Source: Hymenobacter busanensis (GTDB lineage Bacteria > Bacteroidota > Bacteroidia > Cytophagales > Hymenobacteraceae). From it: a stretch of 64,000 bases of DNA. The translations under genes and the position numbers were made by a program. This document shows positions 52,135 to 60,947 of this stretch, one piece after another. Numbering within the stretch: position 1 is the first letter of the stretch; every line of letters starts with the position of its first letter. Under the pieces are notes generated by a model that was given only the letters and a program-made list of their open reading frames with translations, had not been told where the DNA came from and ran no database searches. The DNA lies in contig NZ_VTWU01000001.1 of NCBI RefSeq assembly GCF_008727865.1, positions 1 through 64,000 of the forward strand. The letters run 5' to 3'.

Positions 52135-54240
52135 ATGAAAATGCTGCGTCGGTGTGCTGCTTGCTCTTTGGCCCTGCTGGGGCTGATGCAAACGCTGTGC
52201 AGTACCCCAGCGCAGGGTGCCGATCCGTCAAGCGCCTCTTCCGGCTCGGCTTTCAGGCAGGCCTGGCGCCACCGGGCCCGGCCCATGACCTCGCCTGACC
52301 CGGCCGAATCGTTGCGGGTCGCGCAGTATGTGTTACGGCGGGTACCCGCTGCCGAGCCTGCGCAAGCGGCAGCAGCGCACACGCGGCTGGCCACGGCGTT
52401 GCTCGACCTGCAGCGGTTTGAAGAAGCGAGCCAGCATTGCCGGCAGGCCCTGCGCAGCTACCGGGGCAGGGAAGCAACAGCCGCCTACGCCCAGGTTCTG
52501 CAACTGTTGGGCCGCATTCAGTTTGCGCAGGGCGACACCGGCCAGGCCCGCCAGACGTTTCTGCGCACGATGCAACTGCCCGCAAACCGCACCAGCCTTG
52601 CCGGGCAAGCCCGCCTGCACGAGCATTTGGGCGACCTGTATGCCAGCCAGGCCGCGTGGGCCCAGGCCTTACGAAGCTACGCGCAGGCCTATGCCGCGTG
52701 GCGCCGTGTGGGCAATGCCCGCAGCGCGGCGGTGGCGCTGCACGCCATTGGGCGCATGCATTACGAGCAACGGCACTTCAGCCAGGCGCTGTATTACCTG
52801 CGGCTGAGCACCCAGCAGGCGCAAGCCCTCGGCGACAGCGCCGGTACCAGCCACCTGCTGTTAAGCATGGGCGACGTGTACCTGGCCGTGAACAACGATG
52901 AGCTGGCCCATGGGTACTATTCCCGGGCACTCAAGCAGTTGCCCCGGCACCATACGCCGCCGCAACTCCTGGCTACGGTGTACCAGGCATTGGCCGCCGC
53001 CAGCGACTCGCAAGGCAACTCCGCTGCGGCGCAACGCTATCTGCTGCGGGCGCTGCCCCTTGTGCGGCAAGGCGGAAGCGCAGTGCAGTTGGGCGAGCTG
53101 TACCGGACGCTCACGCGCCTGTACCGCCGGCAGGGCAACGACGCGGCTGCATTCACGGTGCTGAGCCGCTACGTGGCGTTGCAGGACAGTATAGCAGCCG
53201 AAGAACGGGCTGTGCAGGTAGAAGAGTTGCGTGCCCGCTACGAAGCCGAGAAAAAGGAGCGCGAAATTGTGCTGCTAACCAAGGACCGCGTAATTCAGGC
53301 CGCCACTTTGCGCCGCCAGGCGTTGATTCGCAACGGCTTGATTGCGGGTACGGTGCTGTTGCTGATGGCCGTGGTTGCGTTGGTGCGTAGCCGGGCCGGG
53401 CACCGGCGCATCAACCGCCTGCTGGAGCGCAAGAACGCCTCTATCAACCGGCAGAAACAGGAGCTCGACCGCCTTAACCGGACGAAAGACACGCTGTTTT
53501 CCGTGATTTCTCACGATCTGCGCAGCCCGTTAAGCTCGTTGTACTCCTTGCTGTCGTTGCTAAACCTGGGTAAGCTGCCGGCCGAACGGCTGGCGGCCCA
53601 CTCCGAGCGCCTCACCCGCACCCTCGAAACCACGCTGCGCCTGCTCGATAACCTGCTCAACTGGGCCGCCAGCCAAATGCAGGGAACCACCGTGCGGCCC
53701 GAGCCCCTGCGCCTCGATGCCGTTGTGGAGGAATGCCGCTGCTTGCTGCTCGGCGACGCCGAACGCAAGCATATCGAGCTGAGCAACCTGCTAACCGAAC
53801 CCACCTACGCCCGCGCCGACCTCAACATGACGCGCCTGGTGTTGCGCAACCTGCTCAGCAACGCCATTAAGTTTACGCCCTCGGGAGGCACCATTTCGGT
53901 GGGGGTGGTGCGGCAAGGGGATATGTGGTGCGTGCGTGTGTGCGACTCTGGCGTGGGCATTGCGTCCGAAGACCAGTTCAGAATTTTTGGGGACCTAGAG
54001 CCGCATTCGACGCTGGGCACGGCCAACGAGAAAGGCATTGGGCTGGGGCTGCGCCTGTGCAAAGACTTCGTGCAGCGAAACGGGGGCCGGCTTACGTTCG
54101 AAAGCGTGCCCGGGCAGGGCAGCACCTTTTGCTTCACCTTGGCCGCCTTGCAGCCCGGGCCGGCGGCCGAAGCACTGGCTGCCGAGCCCTTCCGGCCGCG
54201 CCGCCGCGCCGGCCAATGGCCTCAGAATGCGCCGCGCTAG
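52135..54240 (+). CDS. TPR-domain sensor histidine kinase
   Basis: A 701-residue kinase. A signal peptide (ending PAQGA) leads to a periplasmic TPR array (about 50-350) and a coiled-coil; one transmembrane helix lies near 399-418. The cytoplasmic part has the HisKA box with H460 (FSVISHDLRSPLSSL) and a HATPase domain (NLLSNAIKFTPSGG, DSGVGIASEDQF, GIGLGLRLCKDFV). It probably signals through the LytTR regulator encoded convergently; their ends overlap by 4 bp. Signal unknown. Confidence 0.93.
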   Translation: MKMLRRCAACSLALLGLMQTLCSTPAQGADPSSASSGSAFRQAWRHRARPMTSPDPAESLRVAQYVLRRVPAAEPAQAAAAHTRLATALLDLQRFEEASQHCRQALRSYRGREATAAYAQVLQLLGRIQFAQGDTGQARQTFLRTMQLPANRTSLAGQARLHEHLGDLYASQAAWAQALRSYAQAYAAWRRVGNARSAAVALHAIGRMHYEQRHFSQALYYLRLSTQQAQALGDSAGTSHLLLSMGDVYLAVNNDELAHGYYSRALKQLPRHHTPPQLLATVYQALAAASDSQGNSAAAQRYLLRALPLVRQGGSAVQLGELYRTLTRLYRRQGNDAAAFTVLSRYVALQDSIAAEERAVQVEELRARYEAEKKEREIVLLTKDRVIQAATLRRQALIRNGLIAGTVLLLMAVVALVRSRAGHRRINRLLERKNASINRQKQELDRLNRTKDTLFSVISHDLRSPLSSLYSLLSLLNLGKLPAERLAAHSERLTRTLETTLRLLDNLLNWAASQMQGTTVRPEPLRLDAVVEECRCLLLGDAERKHIELSNLLTEPTYARADLNMTRLVLRNLLSNAIKFTPSGGTISVGVVRQGDMWCVRVCDSGVGIASEDQFRIFGDLEPHSTLGTANEKGIGLGLRLCKDFVQRNGGRLTFESVPGQGSTFCFTLAALQPGPAAEALAAEPFRPRRRAGQWPQNAPR

Positions 54241-54968
54241 TGCTGCTGGCGCCGAATCAGCGAATGGTTGACGATGCGTTCGGTCACCTGTTCGCGGTAG
54301 GTCTGGCCTAGCGGCAGGGCCCGCCCACCCACGCGCACTTCCTGGTTGCTCACCGATTCTATCTGGGAAGCATTAACCAAGTAGGAGCGGTGCGTGCGCA
54401 CAAACATGCGGGGCGGCAGCTGCTCCTCCAGGTTTTTCAGGTTCACCAAGGTCAGGTGGGCCCGCCCGTCGGTGGTATTGATTTTGGTAAAGTCCTTTAG
54501 GGCTTCGATGTAGAGCACCTCGCGGTACATCAGGCGTACAAACTGGGCATCGGTGCGGATGAAGAACGAGCCGGAACTAGCCGATTGGTCGGCCGGCTCG
54601 GGCGGGGCGGGGCGCAGCATGCTGGCCACCTTGTTCACCGCTTTCAGAAACCGCTCCAGCGAAATGGGCTTGAGCAAAAAGTCGATGACGTCGAGGTTGA
54701 AACCCTCCATAGCATACTGCGGGTGGGCCGTCATGAGCACCACCAAAGGAGGCTGCTGCAACGAACGCACCAAGTCCAGGCCCGACAGGTGCGGCATGGT
54801 AACGTCGGAGAACAGTACCTGCACTTCGTGCTCCAGCAGGTAGCTGTGGGCTTCCAGTGGATCATTGAATACGGCTTTCACATCCAGTACATCCGTCATG
54901 GCTACATAGGCCTGCAACAGATCCAGTACCAGCGGATCATCGTCAAGAAGCAAACACGAAATCTTCAT
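54237..54968 (-). CDS. LytTR-family response regulator
   Basis: A 243-residue regulator with an N-terminal receiver domain (acidic DDD at 9-11, phospho-acceptor D55 in LFSDVTMPH, KPISLERFLKAV) and a C-terminal LytTR DNA-binding domain (FVRLMYREVLYIEALKDFTK, RTHRSYLVNASQIESV). The ATG at 54968 has no strong ribosome-binding sequence, as usual for the phylum. It converges on the TPR kinase gene, its likely partner. Confidence 0.93.
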   Translation of the reverse strand: MKISCLLLDDDPLVLDLLQAYVAMTDVLDVKAVFNDPLEAHSYLLEHEVQVLFSDVTMPHLSGLDLVRSLQQPPLVVLMTAHPQYAMEGFNLDVIDFLLKPISLERFLKAVNKVASMLRPAPPEPADQSASSGSFFIRTDAQFVRLMYREVLYIEALKDFTKINTTDGRAHLTLVNLKNLEEQLPPRMFVRTHRSYLVNASQIESVSNQEVRVGGRALPLGQTYREQVTERIVNHSLIRRQQH

Positions 54969-55232
54969 AATAAACTGCTTTCAGCACAAGTGGGGTGAAT
55001 ATATAGGTAATATCTATTCAAAACGTCAATTCTCGAAAAAAGAAATTGCTGCTGGACGACCCGAGCCGGTAGTCTGTCTACCCTTGGGCCGTGTTGCTCT
55101 ACTTATTATGTACATAGTTAAAACCTTATGTTAGATTATATGCACTGTGCTGATACTGCTGTTTGCTACTCTACAAGCAGCTTGCCCGGCACAGTTCGCT
55201 CCCAGTGCCCCGCTCACAACAAACTTACTGCC
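54969..55232. other. A/T-rich divergent intergenic region
   Basis: A 264-bp region between the LytTR regulator and the next gene, probably containing both promoters. I see no repeat, RNA gene or clean promoter consensus. Confidence 0.5.
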
Positions 55233-55793
55233 ATGTCTCGCCTTGCCTCTGCCATTCTTGGTACGCCGCTTATTTTGGGGGTGGCCCTAACAATTGCCCG
55301 GCACGAATCCCGGCGGCAGCGTCGCCCCGGCGTGGGTTCCAGCACCCGAACCGTGTCGCTGCGCATCGACCCTAGCGTGGATCTGGTGTACCTGGCCGAA
55401 GCCACGTTGCCTTGTTCGCTACCCTGCCTCGATGCCCTGACGCGCGCTACGGTGATTGGCGTGAAGCTGCTCGGGGTGCGCCTAGAACTGATGGAAGATG
55501 CACCGTGCACCAGCGCGCGTCAGCATCCCACGCTCACGGTGCTGGAAAGCGGCAACTGTTTCGTAACGGCTTTCGACCGCAAAATCCAGGTGGCCTCCTT
55601 TGGGGCCCAGCACGTGCATCCCAGGCACATTGATATGGAAGTGCTGCACCGGGGCAATCTGCTGGAATTCCTGCGGGCCGATTGGTTTACGGTGGAGTTG
55701 TCGGGCACGCACCGGCGGCGCCTTACCAAAGCCTTGCCGCTGAGCATGCAGCTGGAGTTTGAAGTGCACGAAACCACTACTGCTACGGCGTAG
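55233..55793 (+). CDS. Protein of unknown function, possible membrane anchor
   Basis: A 186-residue protein starting MSRLASAILGTPLILGVALT, a hydrophobic N-terminus that could be a membrane anchor, followed by basic residues (RHESRRQRRPG) and a soluble part (VSLRIDPSVDLVYLAEATLP, VLESGNCFVTAFDRKIQVAS). Several cysteines occur. I do not recognise the family. It has its own strong terminator and stands alone. Confidence 0.65.
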   Translation: MSRLASAILGTPLILGVALTIARHESRRQRRPGVGSSTRTVSLRIDPSVDLVYLAEATLPCSLPCLDALTRATVIGVKLLGVRLELMEDAPCTSARQHPTLTVLESGNCFVTAFDRKIQVASFGAQHVHPRHIDMEVLHRGNLLEFLRADWFTVELSGTHRRRLTKALPLSMQLEFEVHETTTATA

Positions 55794-55809
55794 ATCAGGG
55801 CCTTGCCGA

Positions 55810-55850
55810 AACGCCTGCGCCGCTGTGCATTGCACAGCGGCGCAGGCGTT
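55810..55850. terminator. Bidirectional terminator, 20-bp perfect arms
   Basis: Arms 55810-55829 and 55831-55850 with almost no spacer, between convergent genes ending at 55793 and 55870. Confidence 0.85.
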
Positions 55851-55869
55851 TGTGAGCTACAAAATCAGA

Positions 55870-56247
55870 TTACTCACCGGTGTGTACGGCGTTGGTTTTC
55901 TTGCAGCACTCGGGCAGCCGGTCGTAGGCCTTGTCGTTGGCAGTCAGCTTATCGGCGTCATAGCCAGTGGCCGCTACGGCAGCCCGCAAGGCGTCGGGCG
56001 AGGTTTTGTCGGCGCGGTACTGCACCGTGAGTACCTGCGTGGGCACATCGAGCACGGCGGCCTGCACGCCCTTCTCGTAGGCCATTGCCTTTTCGAGGCG
56101 CGCCTTGCACATGTCGCACACGGCGGAGGTTTTGATCTGAACCTGCTCGGTGCCGGCCTTTGGCTTGGTTTTGCCGGTTTGGGCCTGCGCAAACGAGGCA
56201 ACAAACAACAGACTCAGGCTGAAAAGCAGGGTGCGGAAAATCTTCAT
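55870..56247 (-). CDS. Exported heavy-metal-associated (HMA) domain protein
   Basis: A 125-residue periplasmic protein: signal peptide (MKIFRTLLFSLSLLFVASF...AQAQ), then an HMA domain with CDMCKARLEKAMAYEKGV carrying the copper-type CxxC, ending VAATGYDADKLTANDKAYDRL and a C-terminal ECCKK. It probably binds copper(I) or a similar metal. It lies 53 bp downstream of the TonB receptor gene, as third gene of an operon. Confidence 0.9.
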   Translation of the reverse strand: MKIFRTLLFSLSLLFVASFAQAQTGKTKPKAGTEQVQIKTSAVCDMCKARLEKAMAYEKGVQAAVLDVPTQVLTVQYRADKTSPDALRAAVAATGYDADKLTANDKAYDRLPECCKKTNAVHTGE

Positions 56248-56300
56248 GGAAAGGAAAAAAAGTCGGGAAGAGGAAAGGGGCAACTGGCAATTGCGCCAGG

Positions 56301-58649
56301 TTATTCGAGGCGGAACCGTACGCCCACATAAGTCAGACGTCCGTAGATGGGTCCCCAGTTCATGGCTGCATCAAAATTAGGGCCGAACGGCTCGGTGGCA
56401 CCGTCGATGGGGTTGCTCTGGCGGTAGTTGGTCAGGTTTTCGGCGCCCGCATACACGTCGATGCGCTTGAAGGCCCGCGTCAGCTGCGCATTCAGCAAGG
56501 CAAAGCGCGAGGAGTAATGCAGCGCCGAAGCGCTGCCGTGCGCATCGTGGCCCATGCCGTGAGCTACCGGCCGGCGGCCAAAACCCTGCACCGTAAGGTC
56601 AGCGCGCCATTTGTCGAAGGGGGTGGCGTAGCTCACGTTGCCAAACAGCCGGTGCTTGGGCACCAGCGGCTTGGGCAGCAGGCCGGCCTCGTAGGTCGTG
56701 CGCACATCGAGCCACTTGTAGGCGGCTTTGGCTTGCAGGCCCTTCACCGGCTCTACCTGCACCTCTGCTTGGAAGCTGCGCGAAAACGAGCGGCCACCGT
56801 AGGTGCTCAGATTGCTGAACAGCAGTAAGGTATTGGACGTGTAGGCATCGGCTACCACCTGGTTCTGGAACTCGGTATGGTAGTAGTCGGCCACAAACGT
56901 AGCCTGCCGGCCCGCCACGGTGAAATACTGCGTGAGGCTGCCACCGGCGTTCCAGGCGCGCTCGGGCCGCAGGTCGGCATCAAACAAAAACAGGCGGCTG
57001 CTGACCAACATGCCTACGTTGTCGGCAATGGGGTTGGCCACGCGGAAGCCCCGGCCGGCCGCCACGCGCAAAATCGTGTTGGCCGTGGCGTCGTACTTCA
57101 CGTTCAGGCGCGGCGTAAACACCCAGCCGTAGAGGTTGTGGCGGTCGAGGCGCACGCCGCCCACCAAAGTCAGGTTTTTCGAGTTCTGATAGGTGTACTC
57201 GGCAAAGGCGCCGGGCACGCGCTCGGTGCGGGCGCGGTGTTCGCGCTGGCGCTGCTGTTCGGGCGTGTCGAGCAGGTAACGGCCGGTGCGCAAGTCTTCC
57301 TGGTAATCATCATATAGGTAGCTGGCGCCCACGCGGTACACGTGCGCGGTGTTGCCGATGGCGCTTTGGAAGAGCAACGTGGCCAAACCGGTGCGTTGGA
57401 TGCCGTCGTACTGGCGTTGGGGCCGGAGGGTGTTGTGGTGGGTCGTTACGGCCTCGAACGGCGCGCCGTACTCCGCCCCGCCGTACTGCGAGTTGAAGGC
57501 GTGGCTGGTGCCCGAGAGCAGCACGCCCAAACTCTGGTAGGGCCGCGTTGGCCAGGTGTAGGACGTTTTGCCGTAGGCCGTGTAGCGGTTGGTTTCCTGC
57601 GTGATGCCGTAGTACGGGTTGCCTTCTTCAGGCCGGAAACCCACTTGCCCGCCCTGCCGGGTTTCGCGCAGTGCGCCCACGCCCAACTCGCTCACCACGG
57701 CCTTGCCCGAAAGGTACTTCCACTTGTTCATCACGTTGTACTGCGTGGCCAGCGGCAAATCCAGAAACCCGTCGTCGTTGCGGTCCACGCGGTTGCCGAG
57801 GTGGTCGGCATGCAGCAGCAGGGCCGTGCTCAGCTTCTTGCTGATGCGTGCCGAGGTGTTCACGTTCACGTCGAATTTGCCGAAGTCGTTCACGTAGGCG
57901 TTCAGCAGCAGCTGATCGGTTTTGTCGGGCTCCTTGAGGCGCACGTTCACCTGCCCCGACACCGACTCGTAGCCGTTGACCACCGAGCCCATGCCCTTGA
58001 TGATGTCGATGCTCTCGATCCAGGGACCGGCCAGGTAGTTCAGGCGGTAGGGCGTGCTCAGGCCGCGCAGGGCTGGTAGGTTGTCCACCGTCAGCAGCGA
58101 GTAAGCCCCGTCGAGGCCTAGTAACTGAATCTGCTTGGCGCCGGAAGCCGCGTCGGAGGTCGATACTTCCACCGAGGCGTTGGTTTCGAAGCTCTCGGCC
58201 AGGTTGCAGCAGGCCGATTTGGTGAGGTCCTTGCTGCTGATGACCTGCGTGTGGGCCGGCGTGAGGGCCGAGTAGCTCAGGGCCCGGCCTTCTACCTTTA
58301 CTTCCTGCAACTCGTTGGTCGAGCGCAGCGCCACCCGCACATATGCGGCCGGGGCAACGGTATCGGCCCCGTAGCCGAGGGCGTTGACGATCAGCCGGCC
58401 ATCGGTGGCGGCGGTGGAGCGGGGGAGGGCGAAACGGCCCTTGGCATCGGTGGTGGCAGCCGCGTCGGTGCCCAGCCAGCGCACGATGGCGCCGGGCAGC
58501 GGGGTCCGCGAAGCCGCATCGGTGACTTCGCCGTGCACGTGCTGCACCGAAGTCGATTGGGCCACCGCAGCCGGGCTGCCGCCCAGCAGCAGGCCCGCGA
58601 GCAGCACGAGCCGCCCGTCGGAACGGTGGCTGTGAAAAGAAAATAGCAT
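56301..58649 (-). CDS. TonB-dependent outer-membrane receptor, probable metal-related
   Basis: A 782-residue outer-membrane transporter: signal peptide, a carboxypeptidase-regulatory-like domain (about 35-115: GEVTDAASRTPLPGAIVRW), plug domain (VISSKDLTKSACCNLAESFE, IDIIKGMGSVVNGYESVSGQ) and a beta-barrel ending GRLTYVGVRFRLE. The SACCNLAESFETN plug motif, together with the HMA protein downstream and the Cys-rich protein upstream, suggests copper or another metal chelate as ligand. Length is typical. Confidence 0.92.
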   Translation of the reverse strand: MLFSFHSHRSDGRLVLLAGLLLGGSPAAVAQSTSVQHVHGEVTDAASRTPLPGAIVRWLGTDAAATTDAKGRFALPRSTAATDGRLIVNALGYGADTVAPAAYVRVALRSTNELQEVKVEGRALSYSALTPAHTQVISSKDLTKSACCNLAESFETNASVEVSTSDAASGAKQIQLLGLDGAYSLLTVDNLPALRGLSTPYRLNYLAGPWIESIDIIKGMGSVVNGYESVSGQVNVRLKEPDKTDQLLLNAYVNDFGKFDVNVNTSARISKKLSTALLLHADHLGNRVDRNDDGFLDLPLATQYNVMNKWKYLSGKAVVSELGVGALRETRQGGQVGFRPEEGNPYYGITQETNRYTAYGKTSYTWPTRPYQSLGVLLSGTSHAFNSQYGGAEYGAPFEAVTTHHNTLRPQRQYDGIQRTGLATLLFQSAIGNTAHVYRVGASYLYDDYQEDLRTGRYLLDTPEQQRQREHRARTERVPGAFAEYTYQNSKNLTLVGGVRLDRHNLYGWVFTPRLNVKYDATANTILRVAAGRGFRVANPIADNVGMLVSSRLFLFDADLRPERAWNAGGSLTQYFTVAGRQATFVADYYHTEFQNQVVADAYTSNTLLLFSNLSTYGGRSFSRSFQAEVQVEPVKGLQAKAAYKWLDVRTTYEAGLLPKPLVPKHRLFGNVSYATPFDKWRADLTVQGFGRRPVAHGMGHDAHGSASALHYSSRFALLNAQLTRAFKRIDVYAGAENLTNYRQSNPIDGATEPFGPNFDAAMNWGPIYGRLTYVGVRFRLE

Positions 58650-58753
58650 GAGGTCAGTGAGTTAAAATGCTTTCAGCACATTCCGGCGAGCCACAAGGTC
58701 GCCCGCTCAGTGGTCAGCGAATCTGAAAACCGAGCTGCAGAAAGAATTTTAAC

Positions 58754-59212
58754 CTAGACGACGAGGGTGCACACAAACGCCAGCAAGGCCCGCCCGGCAA
58801 GCGGCGGAGGCGACGCATCGGTAGCGTAAAAAACGGCCTGCGGCGAACCGCAAACGGCCGCGGTAGCCACCGGTGCCCAAGCGGCCTTGGGCAGTACGGC
58901 CACCAGCGCGGGTACCGGGACTTTGGCCAGCAGAACGCTGCCGAAAGCATCCATTTTGTGCTGCTGCACGCTGAACGCGCAGCACCCGTCCTGCACCGCA
59001 GTGCTACGGGCCGCCACTGCGGCCGGCTTGCACCCAGGAGCGGCAGCTTTGGGTGGGGCGCAGCTGTGGCGCGGGGTGAGCACCACAGCCCGCTGGGTTT
59101 GGCCGCTGATGTGACAGGTATGCTGCTGCACCGTGAGGCCCACCGAAGAGGTGAGTACCAACAGCGCCAGCCACAAGCTGAACAGACGGAAAACCAACGA
59201 GTGCTTTTTCAC
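58754..59212 (-). CDS. Cys-rich membrane-associated protein (HYC_CC_PP-like)
   Basis: A 152-residue protein starting at GTG 59212 (KKHSLVFRLFSLWLALLVLT), with an N-terminal signal or anchor. It carries QQHTCHISGQ, GCCAFSVQQ and SPPPLAG, which matches the HYC...CC...PP pattern I remember for a small Bacteroidota family found beside metal-related TonB receptors (here HTC instead of HYC). It is first in a three-gene operon. The metal link is inference. Confidence 0.7.
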   Translation of the reverse strand: MKKHSLVFRLFSLWLALLVLTSSVGLTVQQHTCHISGQTQRAVVLTPRHSCAPPKAAAPGCKPAAVAARSTAVQDGCCAFSVQQHKMDAFGSVLLAKVPVPALVAVLPKAAWAPVATAAVCGSPQAVFYATDASPPPLAGRALLAFVCTLVV

Positions 59213-59411
59213 AACCCAAAGATACGCTATCGGGCGCAGGTAGCACGGTACAGAATTGGGGCCGTCCTCGTGCAGGTAATGGCTGCAACTCCCCTGGAAT
59301 AAGCCGACTGCCATTTTGGCAAAACAGATGAGGCTGCTACCACCTGTTGCCCGCGTTGTTAGCCAAATGCTAATAAAACCGCCTTCACGTATTCAAAAAC
59401 GGCATTTTTAT

Positions 59412-59438
59412 TGGTGGTAGAAAATGGTAAAAGGTGGT
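59412..59438 (+). promoter_or_regulatory. MraZ-box-like direct repeats
   Basis: TGGT occurs at 59415, 59425 and 59435 in exact 10-bp phase, preceded by a fourth at 59412. MraZ binds tandem GTGG/TGGG-type repeats spaced by 5 bp, that is with 10-bp periodicity, in front of its own gene. The spacing and position fit autoregulation of the division cluster. Confidence 0.7.
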
Positions 59439-59459
59439 GACCTTTTGCAACGGGTTGCG

Positions 59460-59467
59460 TACTTTTG
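59460..59467 (+). promoter_or_regulatory. -7 promoter element of the mraZ operon
   Basis: TACTTTTG matches TAnnTTTG, 44 bp before the mraZ start codon and just downstream of the MraZ boxes. Confidence 0.55.
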
Positions 59468-59511
59468 CTTACCGACCCTGTGCCCTTCCCCCTCGGCTGA
59501 CCCTTTTGACC

Positions 59512-59988
59512 ATGCACCTGCTCTCCGGCGAATACGACTGCAAGCTCGACCCGAAAGGGCGGCTTGTGCTGCCGGCCAAGGTCAAAGGTAACCTGCCGGA
59601 GGGCTCCGGCAATCAGCTGATTTTGGTACGCGGCTTCGAGCCGTGTCTGGTGCTGTACCCGCGTGCCGCCTGGGCCGTCATCCACGACAAGGTGATGGCG
59701 CTGGACGAGTTCAACGAAGAGTACCGCCAGTTTCAGCGCAACTTTTTCCGGGGCATGACGGAGGTCGAATTCGATTCCATCGGCCGCTTCGGGCTGCCGG
59801 GCTCCATGCGCCGCTACGCCGGCATCGAGAAGGAAGCCATCATCGTGGGCCTGGGCAACCGCTGCGAAATATGGGACCCCGCGCGCTACGACGAATACCT
59901 CATCAAAGACCAGCAGAGCTTTTCGAAGCTGGCCCAGAAATTCCTGACTACCGAAACGCCGTCCGCCGGGGCGGGCCTGGCCGCATGA
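59512..59988 (+). CDS. mraZ: Division/cell wall cluster regulator MraZ
   Basis: A 158-residue DNA-binding protein with two SpoVT/AbrB-like halves: MHLLSGEYDCKLDPKGRLVL and SIGRFGLPGSMRRYAGI, each ending in a DxxGR-type turn. It binds the repeats upstream and regulates the division operon. Start at 59512 gives the normal N-terminus. Its stop codon overlaps the rsmH start (ATGA). Confidence 0.96.
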   Translation: MHLLSGEYDCKLDPKGRLVLPAKVKGNLPEGSGNQLILVRGFEPCLVLYPRAAWAVIHDKVMALDEFNEEYRQFQRNFFRGMTEVEFDSIGRFGLPGSMRRYAGIEKEAIIVGLGNRCEIWDPARYDEYLIKDQQSFSKLAQKFLTTETPSAGAGLAA

Positions 59989-60947
59989 GCACCACGCCCG
60001 ACACCACCTACCACCGGCCCGTGATGCTGGCCGAATGCCTAGAGGCGCTGCAGCTGCGCCCCGACGGCCGCTACGTGGACGTCACCTTCGGCGGCGGCGG
60101 CCACTCGGCGGCTATTCTGGAGCAGCTCGGTCCTCAGGGGCACCTTTACGCCTTCGACCAGGATGCCGATGCCGAGCAGCAGGCCCAGAAGCTGATTCAG
60201 GGGCCCTACGGGAACCGGTTTACGTTTATCCGAGCCAACTTCAGCCAGCTATACGACGAGCTGGCCCGGCGCAACGCTTTGGGTATCGACGGGCTGCTGG
60301 CCGATCTGGGCGTATCGTCGCACCAGTTCGACACGCCGGAACGCGGGTTTTCCACGCGCTTCGACGGACCGCTGGACATGCGCATGAACTCCGAAGAAGG
60401 CCCCTCGGCCGCCGATGTGGTGGCGGAGTATTCGGAGGCCGAACTGCACCGCATCTTCGGAATGTACGGCGAGGTGACCAACGCCCGCACCCTGGCCAAG
60501 GCGCTGGTGCAGGCCCGCAACGCCCAAGCCATTCAGTCGATTGCCGACCTGAAAAAGGCCATTCAGAGCTGCGTGCCCCGCGGCAAAGAGAACAAGTACC
60601 TGGCGCAGGTGTTTCAGGCCCTGCGGCTGGAAGTGAACGACGAAATGGGCGTACTGCAGGCCATGCTGACGCAAACCGCGCAGGTGCTGCGGCCCGGCGG
60701 CCGGCTGGTGGTCATGTCGTACCACTCGCTCGAAGACCGGCTGGTGAAAAACTACATCGGGCAGGGCAAATTCTTTGGCGACGCCGAGAAGGATTTGTTC
60801 GGCAACGTGCAGCGGCCGTTTGAGGCGGTAACGCGCAAGCCGGTGACGGCCTCGGAAGAAGAATTGAAAGAAAACAACCGGTCCCGCTCGGCGAAGCTGC
60901 GCGTGGCCGAGCGCAATACCCTAGTCGCAAAACCCGATGGCCGTTAA
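59985..60947 (+). CDS. rsmH: 16S rRNA (cytosine-1402 N4) methyltransferase
   Basis: A 320-residue SAM-dependent enzyme (MraW) that methylates C1402 of 16S rRNA. Family signatures: YHRPVMLAECLEAL, VDVTFGGGGHSAAIL, LADLGVSSHQFDTPERGFS, and MSYHSLEDRLVKNYI. It overlaps mraZ by 4 bp and ftsL by 11 bp, indicating translational coupling. Confidence 0.97.
   Translation: MSTTPDTTYHRPVMLAECLEALQLRPDGRYVDVTFGGGGHSAAILEQLGPQGHLYAFDQDADAEQQAQKLIQGPYGNRFTFIRANFSQLYDELARRNALGIDGLLADLGVSSHQFDTPERGFSTRFDGPLDMRMNSEEGPSAADVVAEYSEAELHRIFGMYGEVTNARTLAKALVQARNAQAIQSIADLKKAIQSCVPRGKENKYLAQVFQALRLEVNDEMGVLQAMLTQTAQVLRPGGRLVVMSYHSLEDRLVKNYIGQGKFFGDAEKDLFGNVQRPFEAVTRKPVTASEEELKENNRSRSAKLRVAERNTLVAKPDGR

Larger units (their letters stand above)
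59213..59511. promoter_or_regulatory. Divergent promoter region before mraZ
   Basis: About 300 bp between the Cys-rich protein and mraZ. It contains the MraZ-box-like repeats and a -7 element, both listed separately; the left part shows nothing else. Confidence 0.6.

Noticed and set aside
54976-58680. Shared 13-mer TGCTTTCAGCACA just upstream of the LytTR regulator and the TonB receptor genes
   Set aside because: Tens of such 13-mer pairs are expected by chance in 64 kb, and distances to the start codons differ (7 and 18 bp).
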